Notes: generated by a model not told the origin, from the sequence alone. DNA of 23,893 nt from Zygnema circumcarinatum (GCA_037447605.1 CM074816.1:1288120-1312012); one strand, 5' to 3'; positions 1-10,534 are shown, numbered from the stretch's first letter. Numbers and translations: made by a program.

Positions 1-239
1 TTCATTTGTGGGCCTTAAAAAAATTGGCCTAAAAGAAAGGGAGAAAAAAAACGGAGGAGAGAGACGTACTTTCGGAGTCGTACCGGGCGCTAAAGTGCGA
101 GCATCTCTCTCCATATTTTTGTTTGCAGGCCTGCCCAGAATTCACGGTCAGACAACTGATTTTTTTCCAGAAAAGAAAAATTAACCGCAGGTCCTAAGCG
201 AGCCGTCCGATTCGGAGTGGAAACAACTACAAAAAAAAA
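1..239. other. Left-edge non-coding DNA
   Basis: AT-rich sequence with several poly-A runs. I see no coding exon, RNA gene or repeat here beyond simple A runs. It ends in a run of nine A residues (231-239) that abuts the inverted-repeat element beginning at 240. Confidence 0.5.
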
Positions 240-385
240 GGGAATTACTATTTACACACCTATTTTGTCTAGATACACGTATTTTTTAAAGAAAACCCCC
301 AATGCCATAAAAACCTTCAAATAAAAACTGACCGGCGAAAAAAGGTGTGTATCTAGACAAAAAGGGTGTGTAAATAGCACTTTCC
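240..385. mobile_element. Candidate MITE-like inverted-repeat element
   Basis: Two arms of about 46-48 bp (about 240-287 and 338-385) are imperfect reverse complements. Shared blocks are CTATTTACACACC, then TTTTGTCTAGATACAC, separated by a spacer of about 50 bp. The ends read GGGAA on the left and, reverse-complemented, GGAAA on the right. A runs flank both sides (nine at 231-239, seven at 386-392) and could be a target-site duplication of about 7-9 bp or simply slippage. There is no coding capacity. Size, terminal inverted repeats and lack of ORF fit a non-autonomous DNA transposon, but one copy cannot prove mobility; a plain hairpin is the alternative. Confidence 0.55.
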
Positions 386-597
386 AAAAAAATCATGTAT
401 TTTTTCCGCCAAAATGAAAATATCGGGAAACGTGGAACAGCGCTGAACCAAACTGTAACTGAGCATAAACTGAATCTGGACGGAGGCGCCATGGAGCGAC
501 CTTTAATGCCGCACTGCACATTGAGGAAGTCGAGACTCCCGCCTCGTCCACGCGACACGTGTCACGCGTAATAGAAGCCATGGCTGCCAATCGAGCG

Positions 598-1005
598 AGC
601 ACAGCGAGGGAGAGAGAGAAAGAGAGAGAGAGAAAGAGAGAGAGAGAAAAAGAAAGAGAGAAGAAAGAGAGAGTGCGGCTGTCTGTCCCTCTCCCACTCT
701 CCCTGCCTTTCTTTTGTCCTCTCCCGCTCTCTTTCCCCCTCCTCACTCCCTACTTATCCATCCTTTCCCAATCTCCCTCCTTCACCTCCCTCCCTACTCT
801 TTCCCTGCCCCTCTCTCGCTCGCTCTGCCGCTGCCTTTGCCTATTTCTCTCTCCTCACTCTCTGCCTCTATCTCTCCTCTCTCGCTCGCTGCCTCTTTCT
901 TTCTCCCCCTTCACTCCCTGCCTCTGCCTTTCTCTCCCTCCTCTCTCCTCCCTCTCCCCCTCTCTTCCTCCCTCTGCCTCCCTCCCTCCCCCTCCAATTC
1001 CCGCC
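598..1005. repeat. Polypurine then polypyrimidine low-complexity tract
   Basis: The plus strand is almost pure GA from about 601 to 675 and then switches to a C/T-rich tract from about 680 to 1005. Open frames through it give only Arg/Glu or Ser/Leu/Pro repeats and are composition artefacts. Such mirror-like purine/pyrimidine DNA can form triplex or hairpin structures. The same type of strand switch occurs at the assembly gap near 18.9 kb. Confidence 0.85.
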
Positions 1006-1937
1006 CCATCGAAAAACTCGAACCCGCGCGGCGGTTCGCTTGCGCGGCTCCGCTTGTCGTCCAAGCCACGCCGAGGGCTGCCGGCCGGCAGGTCTGCGCC
1101 GGTCATCGGCACTCCGCCTCGCCGGCCGGCAGGCGGCCTCGCCGGCCGCGGGGGCTTGATGTGACCCCGCCGAAAAGTTTTAGAAAAAAATTTCGTCCAC
1201 TCGAAATGTTTTCTTCATATTACAAATATTTTCATACTGTTTAAAATTTCCTCAAAAGTTGCAAAACTAGAAGGCCTCGGTGCCAGGAATTAGCATGAAA
1301 ATCTATTTTCGGGCAGAAAACGTTTTCGACAAAATGAAACGTAAGGAAATTTCTCGACGGCTTTTGCCGTTGACTTGCTTTTGTCGCCATCTGAACAGAC
1401 ATTTGTCAGTTCCAAGTCAGCGTCACCGACCTTGTTCTTACAAATTCGTACGCTGCCGACAAATTCCAAGAGCCGCTCTCCGCCCGCCACGTGGCCAGTT
1501 CTTGACAAAACATGTACCGATAATCTCCCCAGCATTTGCAAATCATGCGCGGGCCACAGGCTCGACACAGGTCCGGGCGACCACAACGCACATCCGTACA
1601 GGCTCGGCGCAGGTGTGGAGGGAGCCGCCTGCCGGACCTATACCGAGCGAGGGACCACCGGGCACCACCCGCGGCCTGCCACTTGTGTCCGTACGCCTGC
1701 CAGGGCTGTACGTCCGAGTTGACCCCCGCGCCCGCAAAGGACCAAACTTTTGGAAAGCGCGTTGACCGTACGGCCCGCCCGCCTGGCCGTACCCGTCACC
1801 ACGCAGTTCTGTGCGGGAACACGCTTCCAGTTACAGTGTCACGTGGCAACGGCTCATCTTTGCAGGTCAAAACTGGTCAGGGACCAACAGGTTGTTTCCA
1901 GCCTTCAAGGTCTGCGAGGCGGCGGATCGAACCCGCG
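1006..1937. other. GC-rich intergenic DNA, no gene recognised
   Basis: Alternating GC-rich and AT-rich blocks. Positions 1070-1160 repeat GCCGGCCGGCAGG-like units, and 1520-1800 is CpG-rich with several CGTAC-containing words. Open frames such as 1280-1765 have no recognisable domain and look like products of high GC content. A perfect 10-bp palindrome GCCACGTGGC lies at 1486-1495 and a related GTCACGTGGC at 1838-1847. A run of four T on the minus strand at 1869-1872 is a possible Pol III stop for the tRNA gene that follows. Confidence 0.5.
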
Positions 1938-2024
1938 CGCTCGCCAGGCCGAATCGAACGGCTCGGCCGCCAGGCCGCTACGGATTTGAAGTCCGCACCC
2001 GAGACCACTCGGGCTCAGTCGAGC
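1938..2024 (-). tRNA. tRNA-Sec: Selenocysteine tRNA, anticodon UCA
   Basis: An 87-nt gene, the same length as human tRNA-Sec. It charges and decodes UGA as selenocysteine. Diagnostic features are all visible on the minus strand. The acceptor stem is a 9-bp type (GCTCGACTG with CTGGCGAGC) in which the T8/T65 mismatch typical of tRNA-Sec is kept and one extra A6/G67 mismatch occurs. The D stem is a perfect 6 bp (CCCGAG/CTCGGG) around a 4-nt TGGT loop. The anticodon loop is CTTCAAA, with TCA at 1987-1989. The long variable arm has five perfect pairs (CGGCC/GGCCG) with loop TGGC. The T stem is 4 bp (GCCG/CGGC) with loop TTCGATT, and the discriminator base is G. No CCA is encoded, as expected for a eukaryotic nuclear gene. 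The 9/4 fold and 6-bp D stem exclude tRNA-Ser. Land plants lack this tRNA, so its presence is informative about the host. Confidence 0.94.
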
Positions 2025-2041
2025 ATTCATTCAAGCCTAAG

Positions 2042-2100
2042 ATAATTTACTTGACAGTGCAGCGCTTCAATTTACTTACCCTAACAGTGCAGCGCTCAGA
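2042..2100 (-). promoter_or_regulatory. Tandem 13-bp repeat and TATA-like element upstream of tRNA-Sec
   Basis: On the plus strand ACAGTGCAGCGCT occurs perfectly at 2054-2066 and 2084-2096, a 30-bp period, with similar flanking TTTACTT words. Relative to the tRNA 5' end (2024, minus strand) the copies lie about 30-42 and 60-72 bases upstream. An AT-rich TAATTTAC word at 2043-2050 falls about 20-25 bases upstream. Eukaryotic tRNA-Sec genes are known to use external upstream Pol III elements, so these repeats are candidates for such elements. This is inference: they do not match the plant USE consensus I know. Confidence 0.4.
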
Positions 2101-3079
2101 GGCGGCGGATTCCATGACTGAGTGCCTGTATAGCCTCCTCGAGAGGCCTGCCAACAGGGGCGTGGCCACGGTGGATATAGTGTGCCTAGGCATGGAGACC
2201 GAGGGCAAAGGCACCAGGCCTCTGTGGCATGTGGGGCACCCGTGAGGGCAAGCCGATGACAGTGATGACGAAGGCCACACACCCCGCCAAGGCTGCAAGG
2301 CAGTCGTGGCATGGCTACTTGTTCCCACAGGCTTGGTGAAGATTTGTCAAAATTAATCAGTATTAGGTAGAGCTTGATAGGATAACATCACTTCTATTGT
2401 TTCGATTGAAGTAGGCCGTACTTGTTCAAAATCATTACAAAGGGTTTGTAGCATAACAAATCAAACAAACAGAAACACAGACACAAAAACAAACACAAGC
2501 AGGGTGAAAAAGGTAAATCAGACAAACACAAAAAACAAGAAAAAAAAAGCAGGCACACCATGGTACAAAGTGGCGCACATCAACGTGCTTCCATGTAACT
2601 TCCATTGGCCCGTACTCGCTTTCCTATGAACAGGGAAAACACACTCGTCAAATACCATTTCGTCCTCGAAGCTTTGCAACACAAATGGGCCCTAGCAGAA
2701 ACTCTACCCCTACACCCCATCCCTCTTCTTCCCCCCTCTCTCTCTCTCTCTCAACCTCCCACTTTCTCAGTCTATGTCCAGGTGCGATGGATCTGGCTAC
2801 AGCTGTACAGAAGTTCAAGCCAATGACACCCCAGCAACTCTGAAATCCATAAAGCCCTAGAAACTCCTAATATGAGTGGAAACTCCTACCGCGTGGTACA
2901 AGAAATGGAAGTGTATGTTGACGTCGAGAGCATCTCGAACAAAACTAGTCAAAATCAGAGGCTTCAATACCTGCAGAGCGAAGGGCATGGATGACATGTC
3001 TACACTCTCTTCTTCTCCTTCCCCGTTCCACTCGCCCTCTTCCTCTTCCACCCCCACTCCCTCTCGCTTGCCTTCGGCT
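2101..3079. other. Intergenic DNA and probable 3' flank of the minus-strand gene
   Basis: No protein domain is recognised. Positions 2101-2340 are GC-balanced with short open frames of no recognisable content. Positions 2340-2580 are AT-rich and, on the minus strand, T-rich with TTTGTTTG words, which would suit a 3' UTR or downstream region of the gene ending at 3080. A short (TC)n run lies near 2738-2751. I did not find a clear AATAAA on the minus strand, so the transcript end cannot be placed. Confidence 0.4.
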
Positions 3080-6000
3080 CTATACAGCCTGCTCAACAGT
3101 ATCGGGAGCCGATGCTTTCCCAGCAGCCACTCTCCCCATCCACTCTCCTCTCCCTCTCTGAGAGCCGCTCCCTCCTCTCCCCCCTCCCTTCCACCCGCTT
3201 GCACCTCCCGGCCGCCCCAAATAACCATTACCATTTCTATGTCTGTCAACAATCTGCACTCGTCGGGTAACTCCTGAACCCTGTTGAGCAAAGTCTGAGT
3301 TCACACGCTGCTGTGAAAAGGGAATAGAAGAAGAAAAGGGAGGGAGCTGCGGCTGCGGTAGAAGGGGCTGTCGGTCACTCTCTCCCGCCTGCAAGTCAGG
3401 CTGAGCAGAGGGATGAGACTGTACATTCCTCTGTGGAATTGGCCTTATGCTTGTATTTGCGGATTTAGTCAGCCTCACATGCTGTAAATTCTTATCGGGG
3501 CCTCCCATCCCCCCTCCTCCTCCTCCTCCTCCTCCTCCTCCTCCTCCTCCTCCTCCTCCTCCTCCTGCTGCTGCTGCGGTTGCTGCTGCATGTGTGTTCA
3601 TGCACTTATCCCCAAACTTACACAATCCCTTCTGGAAAAAGACGCATAGAGGAGGCCTCTCTGCCAAGCCTCCATTCCCTACACCACGGGAATGCATGTG
3701 GGAGGTAGGGAGGTGAGCTCCCTGCTGTCGGTTATCTCCATGGAAGGAGGAGCCTCCCTGCCACCCTCCTCTACCCCTGTTCACACTAGGATTCCCCTCC
3801 TCCCCAGAGCGCCTTTTTCCCGAGCGTTTCACTCCCTCTCGATTGCTCTCTCCCAGCTTCTCCAACTTGTTGCCTTTCATTTCTGGAGATTCACTAATGC
3901 TATTGCTCTGAATACCGTCCTCTTCTCCAATACGAGCTTCCGATCCCTCCTCCCGGGAACTTCTCACCCCTAAACCTGCATCCAAGTTGCTAACAATTAT
4001 GTCTGCTTGCTCTTCACCCTCTCCACGACTGCCTTCATTAATAAGCGGCTCCTTCTTCGCCCCAATCTCTGCACCTGGACTTGAAACAGGTCCAAGTTCA
4101 AGTCCCCTCATTGGTGCCCCTAACGCCTGTTCTGAAGGTCCATCTCTGTCCTTCCCTATATCCACCACTTCAGAAGAGGCTGTAGGAGCAGAAAAACTTT
4201 CCATAAGGGGAGAATGAACCTCCACTCCCTCCCTCAAAGGTGGACCAGGCTGCATTTGCTCTTCATAACTCTGCTGAGCTCGGAGCTGCTCTGAACTGGA
4301 CAAATTTCTAAGCTCAGGGGTTTCCAGAATTGGAGCACTTGGACCTGGGGTTGGCCCATTCTGTACCGGAAAATAGCCACCTGGAGATCGATAGAATTGG
4401 GCAATTCCGGGTTGGTAGGGGACCCCATAGCTCACCATTTCCTGATACTGTGCATGGTAAGGCTGATATGGGTTGGGAGGAGGTGGCATCATATATGCAG
4501 GCTGAGGGTACCCTACATAGTAGGAAGGCTGAGAATGGAAAGCATAGGTGAAATGGGACCCATCTTGGGCCATGCCTGGGAGGAATTGGGCTCCATTGGG
4601 ATGGCCATACATTGAGGGATCTTCAAAGTGGTGCTGAACACTTCCTGGCCACGTGGCAGCATTTGGTTGGAACTCTCCTCCATTTCCTTCCCCTCCCCTC
4701 TCCTGCAAGTGTGTGTTTCCAGAAGTTCCTTCTCCCACTCTCTCTGCTGGGCCATTCAGCTCATGCTCAGCTTGATGTACGGCTCCGGATGATATTGGTA
4801 ATGTATGTGGGGTGGGAGAGGCCTGATAAATGGCTTCCCTTGAGAGCATCTCTGCTACTTCACTCTCCGAAAAAACGCCTTTTTCATGAATCTCAGGTCG
4901 TCTCTGAGGCTCAGCCAATTGCACTTGTGGGGATAAGGAAGAGCCATTCTTAGTCGAGAAGCTCACAGAGGGAGGCTGACTGCCTGGAAGGAGAAAGGAA
5001 AGTCGAGCTGCTATTGATGAATTGTGAGATGAGGGAGAGGCGGTAGTATAGGCTTGCGGTTGCGCTTGAAACGATGAAGTATTCGCTTTACTTATTTGAG
5101 ATCCATTTTGAGTCTGTTCGACTCCTAGTTGTAGGGTAGCAGAAGAGGATTGATTCTTCCGGGAATCGGGTTCAGAATTGGAAGGAAAAAATATGGGTAG
5201 GTTTGCAAACTGTTGCTGGACTTCAATTTTCTGCAAAGCTTGGACTCCATTTGCATCAGAGAAAGTGGAAGCAGATTCTAAAGGAGAAGTTGGAGAGTTT
5301 CTTGGGGCTTTAAAGACAAGGGAATTCCCCGGCCCATTTTTCTGCCAAAACAAAGGAAAATCCCACTGCGCCAGTCAATTTTTGTGGAATTCGCTATTCA
5401 TCCACCTTTTCACCGCATTAAAATTTCTCTCCTTTCCCCTTGTCTTTCCCTCTTGCATGCCATTAACTCCAAATATGCAGCTATCAAATAACAATAGCAA
5501 CAGTCTCCGAGTTTGAAAAATAGGATGCCTAAATATCTTGCTTTGGTGAAGTTATATGCATGAGAGCGCTCAGACAATCAGAAAATGAAGGGCAATTCCA
5601 ACAATGAAATAGTTTAAGATTTCAAAGTTCACATTTTGAATAAACAATAAAGGGTCCGATATGCATATTTATCCAAGATGGTGGATTTGAAAAATGCACA
5701 CCTGTGTCCCAGGTAAAATTGTCGCCAAATCCCAACTCTGAGACCCAAGTCCTGTTGAGGGAGGTTGCTGCTCCGCCTGCATTTGTAAACATGAAGCAAT
5801 TTTCAGAAAAGGAGAGAGAGAGAAAACGTTCATGCGTGTATATGTGATTGTCAACACGCAAGAGATTCGGCTTCAAGTTGAACGGAAACCCAACAAAGAA
5901 AAAGAAAAAAATTCACACCTGGGAATAGAGCTCTCGTTCAAGATCCTCTGCCAGCATCCATTCCCCAGGCTTTCCCCCTTTCACTCCATGAAGCACTCCT

Positions 6001-9000
6001 TCTTGGCCTTCATTGCTCTTTTGTCTCTCATCCAGAGGGGGATTAATCCTACCCTTTACTCCTCCCTCAGATCCGCTCTGCAGCAATAGCCCCGCTCCTA
6101 CACTGAATCTCTTCTCCTCATCATGGCCCAGCACACTTTCATTAGCCTTACTCTCCTGAGCAGAGGAAGCACCTCTGTAGTGCTCCTGCATTCCAGCTAA
6201 AGGCTTCTGAATAGCATCCTTCCCCTGCCTCACATCCTTCATCCGAGATTCTATCCCTCCATTAATCTGCTCCCGTTTCCCTGACTCAACCTCTCCTCGT
6301 TTTGTGAAGTTGCTTAACCGATTGGAAATGGAGCCTGCATTGAACTCAGTCTCAGTCTGTGCTCGCTTTTGCGAGATATCTGCACTAACATTTGTTGCAT
6401 GATTAGAGGAGACATCCCTACTAGCAGCACCCTGCAGATTAGGCAGTCCTACTCTCGCTCCAATTGAAGTAGCCGACTGATTTGTTGTCATTCTATCTCC
6501 AACCAGACTTCCAGCTTCACTACTTGACCTGCTGACCGACCCGCTCCCTATAAGGCCGTTAGTTGGGAGGCTCTCATTCTGCCCTTGACCCCTCTCATTT
6601 CCAGCTCCCTTCTCCTTTTCCCTCATCTTCTCCTTCTCCTTCTTCTTAACCGCCGGTCCTCTCGCCTTGCTTGCAGTCTTCTCCATCAGTTTCTCCTCTG
6701 CTTTTCTCCGTCTCTCCTCCTCTGCTACCAGCAGCTCCTCCTTCCTCTTTCTCTGCTCCACCACCTGCTGCTGTCTCTGTTCGTCCAAAATTCGTCCTGC
6801 TTTGAGATTTTGCATTTCCATTCGCCACTGCTGGTCTGCCGACAGTGAATTTGAAGCTAAAGAATGGGAGCCATTAACATTTTTGGAACCATAAATCTTC
6901 ATTCCTTCACTCCCACTTGCCAAGCTACCTGCAGCTTTCATTTCAGAAGGTGGATTTACTCCTGTCTCTGTTGTCCTCCCATTAACGACTGTTCGAGTTC
7001 TGGGCTTCTTATGCAAGCTATTCGGAAGTTGAGATGTAAAAACATTACCAGAAACTCTACCTTGGTTAGAGATAATCGGTCCCTGAGAGAGCACTCCCTC
7101 TTGAATCCCTCCCTTCTCATGCTGCAATGCACCACTTGCATCCACAACTACTGCTGGACAATTCCCTCCTTCCTTGATCCCGTTCACATTTGACAAAGGT
7201 TTTGGGATTGCCTGAGGAAATTTTGAAGCAAGCGGACCTGCCAAAGAAGCAGATCCGCCGTCTGGAGGTAATCTACGCTCTGTTGAGGACTTCCTTTCCT
7301 GAACACCCAACAATGTCTCCTCCACTATAAGTCGCATATACTCTCAGATGATGCATTTAAATGGGAGATATCTTCCACCAAAGTTTGAAAAGCATGCCCA
7401 CAAAGAAGACCTGACATCACCGAAAACGGGGATATCCTCACTTCAGTTGTGCCTACGCTTATTGAAACTGTTCCAATGAGCAAAAAAATCACAACGAGGT
7501 GAGCTAAAACAGCAGCAAAGTGAGGAACTGATGAATAATCTGACATACCATCGTGTCGTTTGAAAACTTTGTAGTCGAAGCATCCCACCCCGCTTGCTTT
7601 TCCTCCTCTGCTTGAAGCTTCATGGCTAATTCTTCATCCAGAAGTTCTTGTCTCCTCCTCTCCACTTGACCTCCCTCTGCTTGAACTGTTCCCTGCTGAT
7701 AAAGCCCATTACGAGGAACTCCATTCCGAGAAACTCCCATCATTTCATTCGGCAGAAATGAGGCCTGCTCTTCTGGCCTCTTAAAGCTCCTGGCATCCAC
7801 TTTCATGCGAAATTCAGGCCCTGTATGTCTCTCAAAGTGTGGGCCTCCCGCACTTCGAGGAGCGGAAGAAGCAGAATGTCCTCCTATTGTTCTCTCTCCT
7901 GTCCTTTGAGGCCCAATAGTTCGGACCCTCACATGCCCCTCCTCCCTCGAGAGCGCTGCGAAGGGATTGGTGGATGCTGCACACATTATAAATTATGCCG
8001 TAAATGAATGATTCCAGAACGCATATGACTTGCTACACATAGACTTAGAAGAAAGAGCGCCATAAATTCCTAAGCAGCAGCTCGAAGTGAAAACAAAATA
8101 GAATTGCTAAAGCCAATCCTCGATTTTCACAAAAAAGGCGAAAAACATCAGTCTACAGCTGTCTACCGTAAGATCCCAAATCACTACTTATCTCACAAGC
8201 TAAGCTTTAGATAGTCACCTGTGGAAATGTCCGCTCGTCCATGAGCTGCAGCACCCGCCTCTACCCGCCTATCCCCCTTCTCCTTAACACGCTGACCCTT
8301 TCTATCTCGCTGCCTATCTTTCTTCTCTTTAGCCTTACTCGCTGCCTCTGCAGCTTTTCCTGCTTGATCATTCACTGATGCCGATCTATTTTCAGATCTC
8401 ATAGGCACTTCCTGGCTCTGAGAAAGTGGTGAATAAAGCTTATCAGCTACTGCAGTAGCCCCTGCAACATCACTCTCATTGACTGCCCCTCTTTCATCAA
8501 CTTCGGAGATCCCAATACTGGCAGGAGTCCTCTCATTCTCCCTTGAACCCTCGCAGGTTTCAGGTAATCTCGTTCTCGAAGCTTCCTGTCCTTCAGCAAT
8601 AACACTTTGTCCACTTTCTGGTTTGCTTTCAGTATCTCTCGCACCTTCAACTTTGGACACATCTCCATCTTGAACTCCCAATTTTGCAGATAGATTTTCA
8701 CAATCATCAGTTGACACATGTTTTCCGTTCTGCTTTGATTCAGCCCCATTAACACTCCCTCCAAATACTTGCTTCTCCTTATTCCGTGCTTTTTCCTGCT
8801 TCTTTCTCCTCCTCTCAGCCTCTTGAGCAGCATGCTTTGCTTGAGTCTCCTTTTTCGCGAACTCCTCTTCATCTCGCCGCTTCCTTGAATCCGCTTCTTC
8901 ATCTTCTCTTCTCTTTGCATTCACTTCCATCCTCTGTGTCTCATCCTCCTTCATCCTCTCCCTCCGTCGATACATCCACGAGTCATCGTCATCTTCACTG

Positions 9001-10143
9001 TCAGAGCCTGTTTCCAAAATGTCTTCGCTGCCTCTGCTGCTTCCAAATTCAAACGGTGCAGTTTTGAATGCCGGATTTTCGAAGCCATGCACATGGAAGC
9101 GGTTCGGAAAGGCGCTTGTAAAGAAACCAGTTCCATTTCGACGCTCCGGAGGGTTTTCCCGCCTCATGAACATGCGCAAAAAAAGACTGAAAAATGGAAA
9201 CAACCAGCACGGAGAGTTGGAAGTTAACCAAAATCCCGAAACAATTAGGCCATGTAAGTGAAATGTTCGACGAAACATACCAACTTGTCAGTCAAATCTG
9301 TGACTAGCCAAAAATGTGTTACCTTAGCCGTGCGTATAAGCTAGAGTGCTACTTACAAGTCAACAAGTTCATCAAACGGAATGATATCGTCATCATTCAT
9401 TCCATAATCCTCTTCATCACTCGTTTCATAGTCATTTGCTTGCAACCGATTATACGCCGCGTTGATCTGCTTGAACTTTGTAGTGGAATCTGCTGAATTC
9501 CCATTTTTGTCTGGATGATTGGCCAAAGCAAGCTTTCGATACGCAGCTTTGATCTGAAAAAGTCCACCAAAACCCTCAACAGTAAACCATAAGAAGGCAC
9601 ATTTTCTGGGTAAATATATCTAGGTTGCGACGACATGAATAGTCCCACCTTCACCTCATTAAATTTCCAACTTAATGTGAAACCACAATGCCTTTCCAAC
9701 ACCAAAGCCCAAGCCTGCATGTTTCCCCAACACATGACTGTGAAATCACATAACTCGCATATTATTGCGTGGATGTAATTCTGCACATAACTCCATTATG
9801 CATAATAGTTTTTCCCCCCGTTTAATTCAGATATCAAAATAGAAAAAGAGCCGAAGAGGGAGCAGGGACGGAGGGAGTGCGAGAAAGAGAGTTCAGAGGG
9901 GCAGAAATACAAGATGGGAGGGGAAAAGGTGGGAAGGGAGCGTCGAAGGAGGGGGGGAGGAAGGGCGAGGGGGATAGACTGAGGTCCGAGGGGGTGAAGG
10001 GAAAGAAATGCAGAGGGGATAGAAAGAGAATGGGGAGAGAGCGGGAGAAGGGAGAGAGAGAGAGAGAGCTGTCTAACCTCCGCCTGAGACGCATCTGATG
10101 AAACCCCGATGATTGCATATGCCTCCACCCGCGACAGCTTCAT
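3080..10143 (-). CDS. J-domain (DnaJ) and CCCH zinc-finger protein, seven exons
   Basis: Spliced model with GT-AG junctions and matching phases: 10143-10078, 9553-9357, 9186-8219, 7976-7549, 7340-5919, 5776-5702, 5341-3080 (5418 nt, about 1805 residues). The start is the ATG at 10143, preceded by GCAGCC. Residues 1-62 form a J-domain with the HPD motif (ANHPDKNG) that would stimulate an Hsp70 ATPase. An acidic segment follows (near 148-157), then long charged coiled-coil-like stretches (about 160-227 and 723-798). There is a Gln/Pro/Tyr-rich region with a PPPPNPYQPY-type segment. A CCCH finger of spacing C-x7-C-x5-C-x3-H (about C1618, C1626, C1632, H1636) is followed by poly-Gly and RGG-like sequence, which suggests RNA binding. 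The exon 4-5 junction (7549/7340) has a weak acceptor and is the least certain. I do not recognise a named family; a co-chaperone tied to RNA-protein complexes is inference. Confidence 0.82.
3513..3576. repeat. (CCT)n then (GCT)n coding microsatellite
   Basis: About 18 CCT units (3513-3566) followed by GCT units lie inside the last exon of the minus-strand gene, directly after the CCCH finger. In the sense direction they encode Ala-rich sequence and then about 20 consecutive Gly (GGA codons). The pure codon run suggests replication slippage and probably length polymorphism. Confidence 0.9.
9357..10143 (-). other. Exons 1-2 encoding the J-domain
   Basis: Exon 1 (10143-10078) encodes MKLSRVEAYAIIGVSSDASQ followed by AE. 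Exon 2 (9553-9357) continues with IKAAYRKLALANHPDKNGNS. A phase-0 intron of 524 bp therefore splits helix II of the J-domain. Helix III follows as KFKQINAAYNRLQ. Exon 2 has no internal start and would be missed by ORF scanning. After the domain comes a short acidic linker (SDEEDYGMNDDDD). Confidence 0.9.
9554..10077 (-). other. Intron 1 of the J-domain/CCCH gene with polypyrimidine tract
   Basis: The donor is GAG|GTTAGA at 10077 and the acceptor TTTTTCAG ends at 9554. Its first 240 bases (about 9839-10068) are almost purely purine on the plus strand, meaning pyrimidine-rich in the transcript. Open frames through it on either strand (for example plus 9877-10098) are low-complexity artefacts. 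Confidence 0.8.
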
Positions 10144-10459
10144 GGCTGCAGTCCTAAGCCTGTAATGTAGCGAGAAATTGGCCGCAAAACAAACCCTAAT
10201 TGTTACAATTCGACACAAACACGGCGCTAGAATGCAGCGATCATTAAATATACTTTATGCATGCAGAATGTTTCTGAGGGCGGGTTTCTATTGACGGTAC
10301 ACGGTAACGAATGAACCAATCACAGCGCGACACATCAGCAAAAGTGTATACGTGGCAAGCTGGAATTGGCCAAGCTTGTCAGGGTACCCTCAATATGGAC
10401 ATGACTACAGGTCACCGCGATGATCCTCAGCACTTAGCAGTAGGTATGGTAAGAGAGGA

Positions 10460-10462
<3 letters not shown>

Positions 10463-10531
<69 letters not shown>
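10463..10531. repeat. (TC)n microsatellite
   Basis: An almost perfect dinucleotide run of about 34 TC units lies between the two divergent genes. Flanking AGAGAGGAGG on the left and CCTCCCCC on the right are also purine/pyrimidine skewed. Confidence 0.95.

Positions 10532-10534
<3 letters not shown>

Noticed and set aside
559-1244. Open frames of 176-201 codons on the plus strand
   Set aside because: They run through GA and CT simple sequence and encode only Arg/Glu or Ser/Leu/Pro repeats, with no domain.
1938-2024. tRNA-Ser as an alternative identity
   Set aside because: The anticodon is UCA, the D stem has 6 bp with a 4-nt loop, and the acceptor/T stems are 9/4 bp, which is the selenocysteine type.
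1280-2045. Overlapping plus-strand open frames in the GC-rich block
   Set aside because: No recognisable domain, several competing frames of similar length, and one runs antisense through the tRNA-Sec gene.
2101-2245. Short plus-strand frame (MTECLYSLLERPANRG...)
   Set aside because: No family recognised and no splice or conservation evidence. It may be a fragment, but I cannot support it.
2857-3291. Extra minus-strand frame overlapping the end of the J-domain/CCCH gene
   Set aside because: It is a different reading frame of the last exon and its 3' flank, and low-complexity. The CCCH gene frame ends cleanly at 3080.
7325-7588. Minus-strand frame with hydrophobic segment between exons 4 and 5
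   Set aside because: It is read-through of intron 4 in another frame. The flanking exons join in phase without it.
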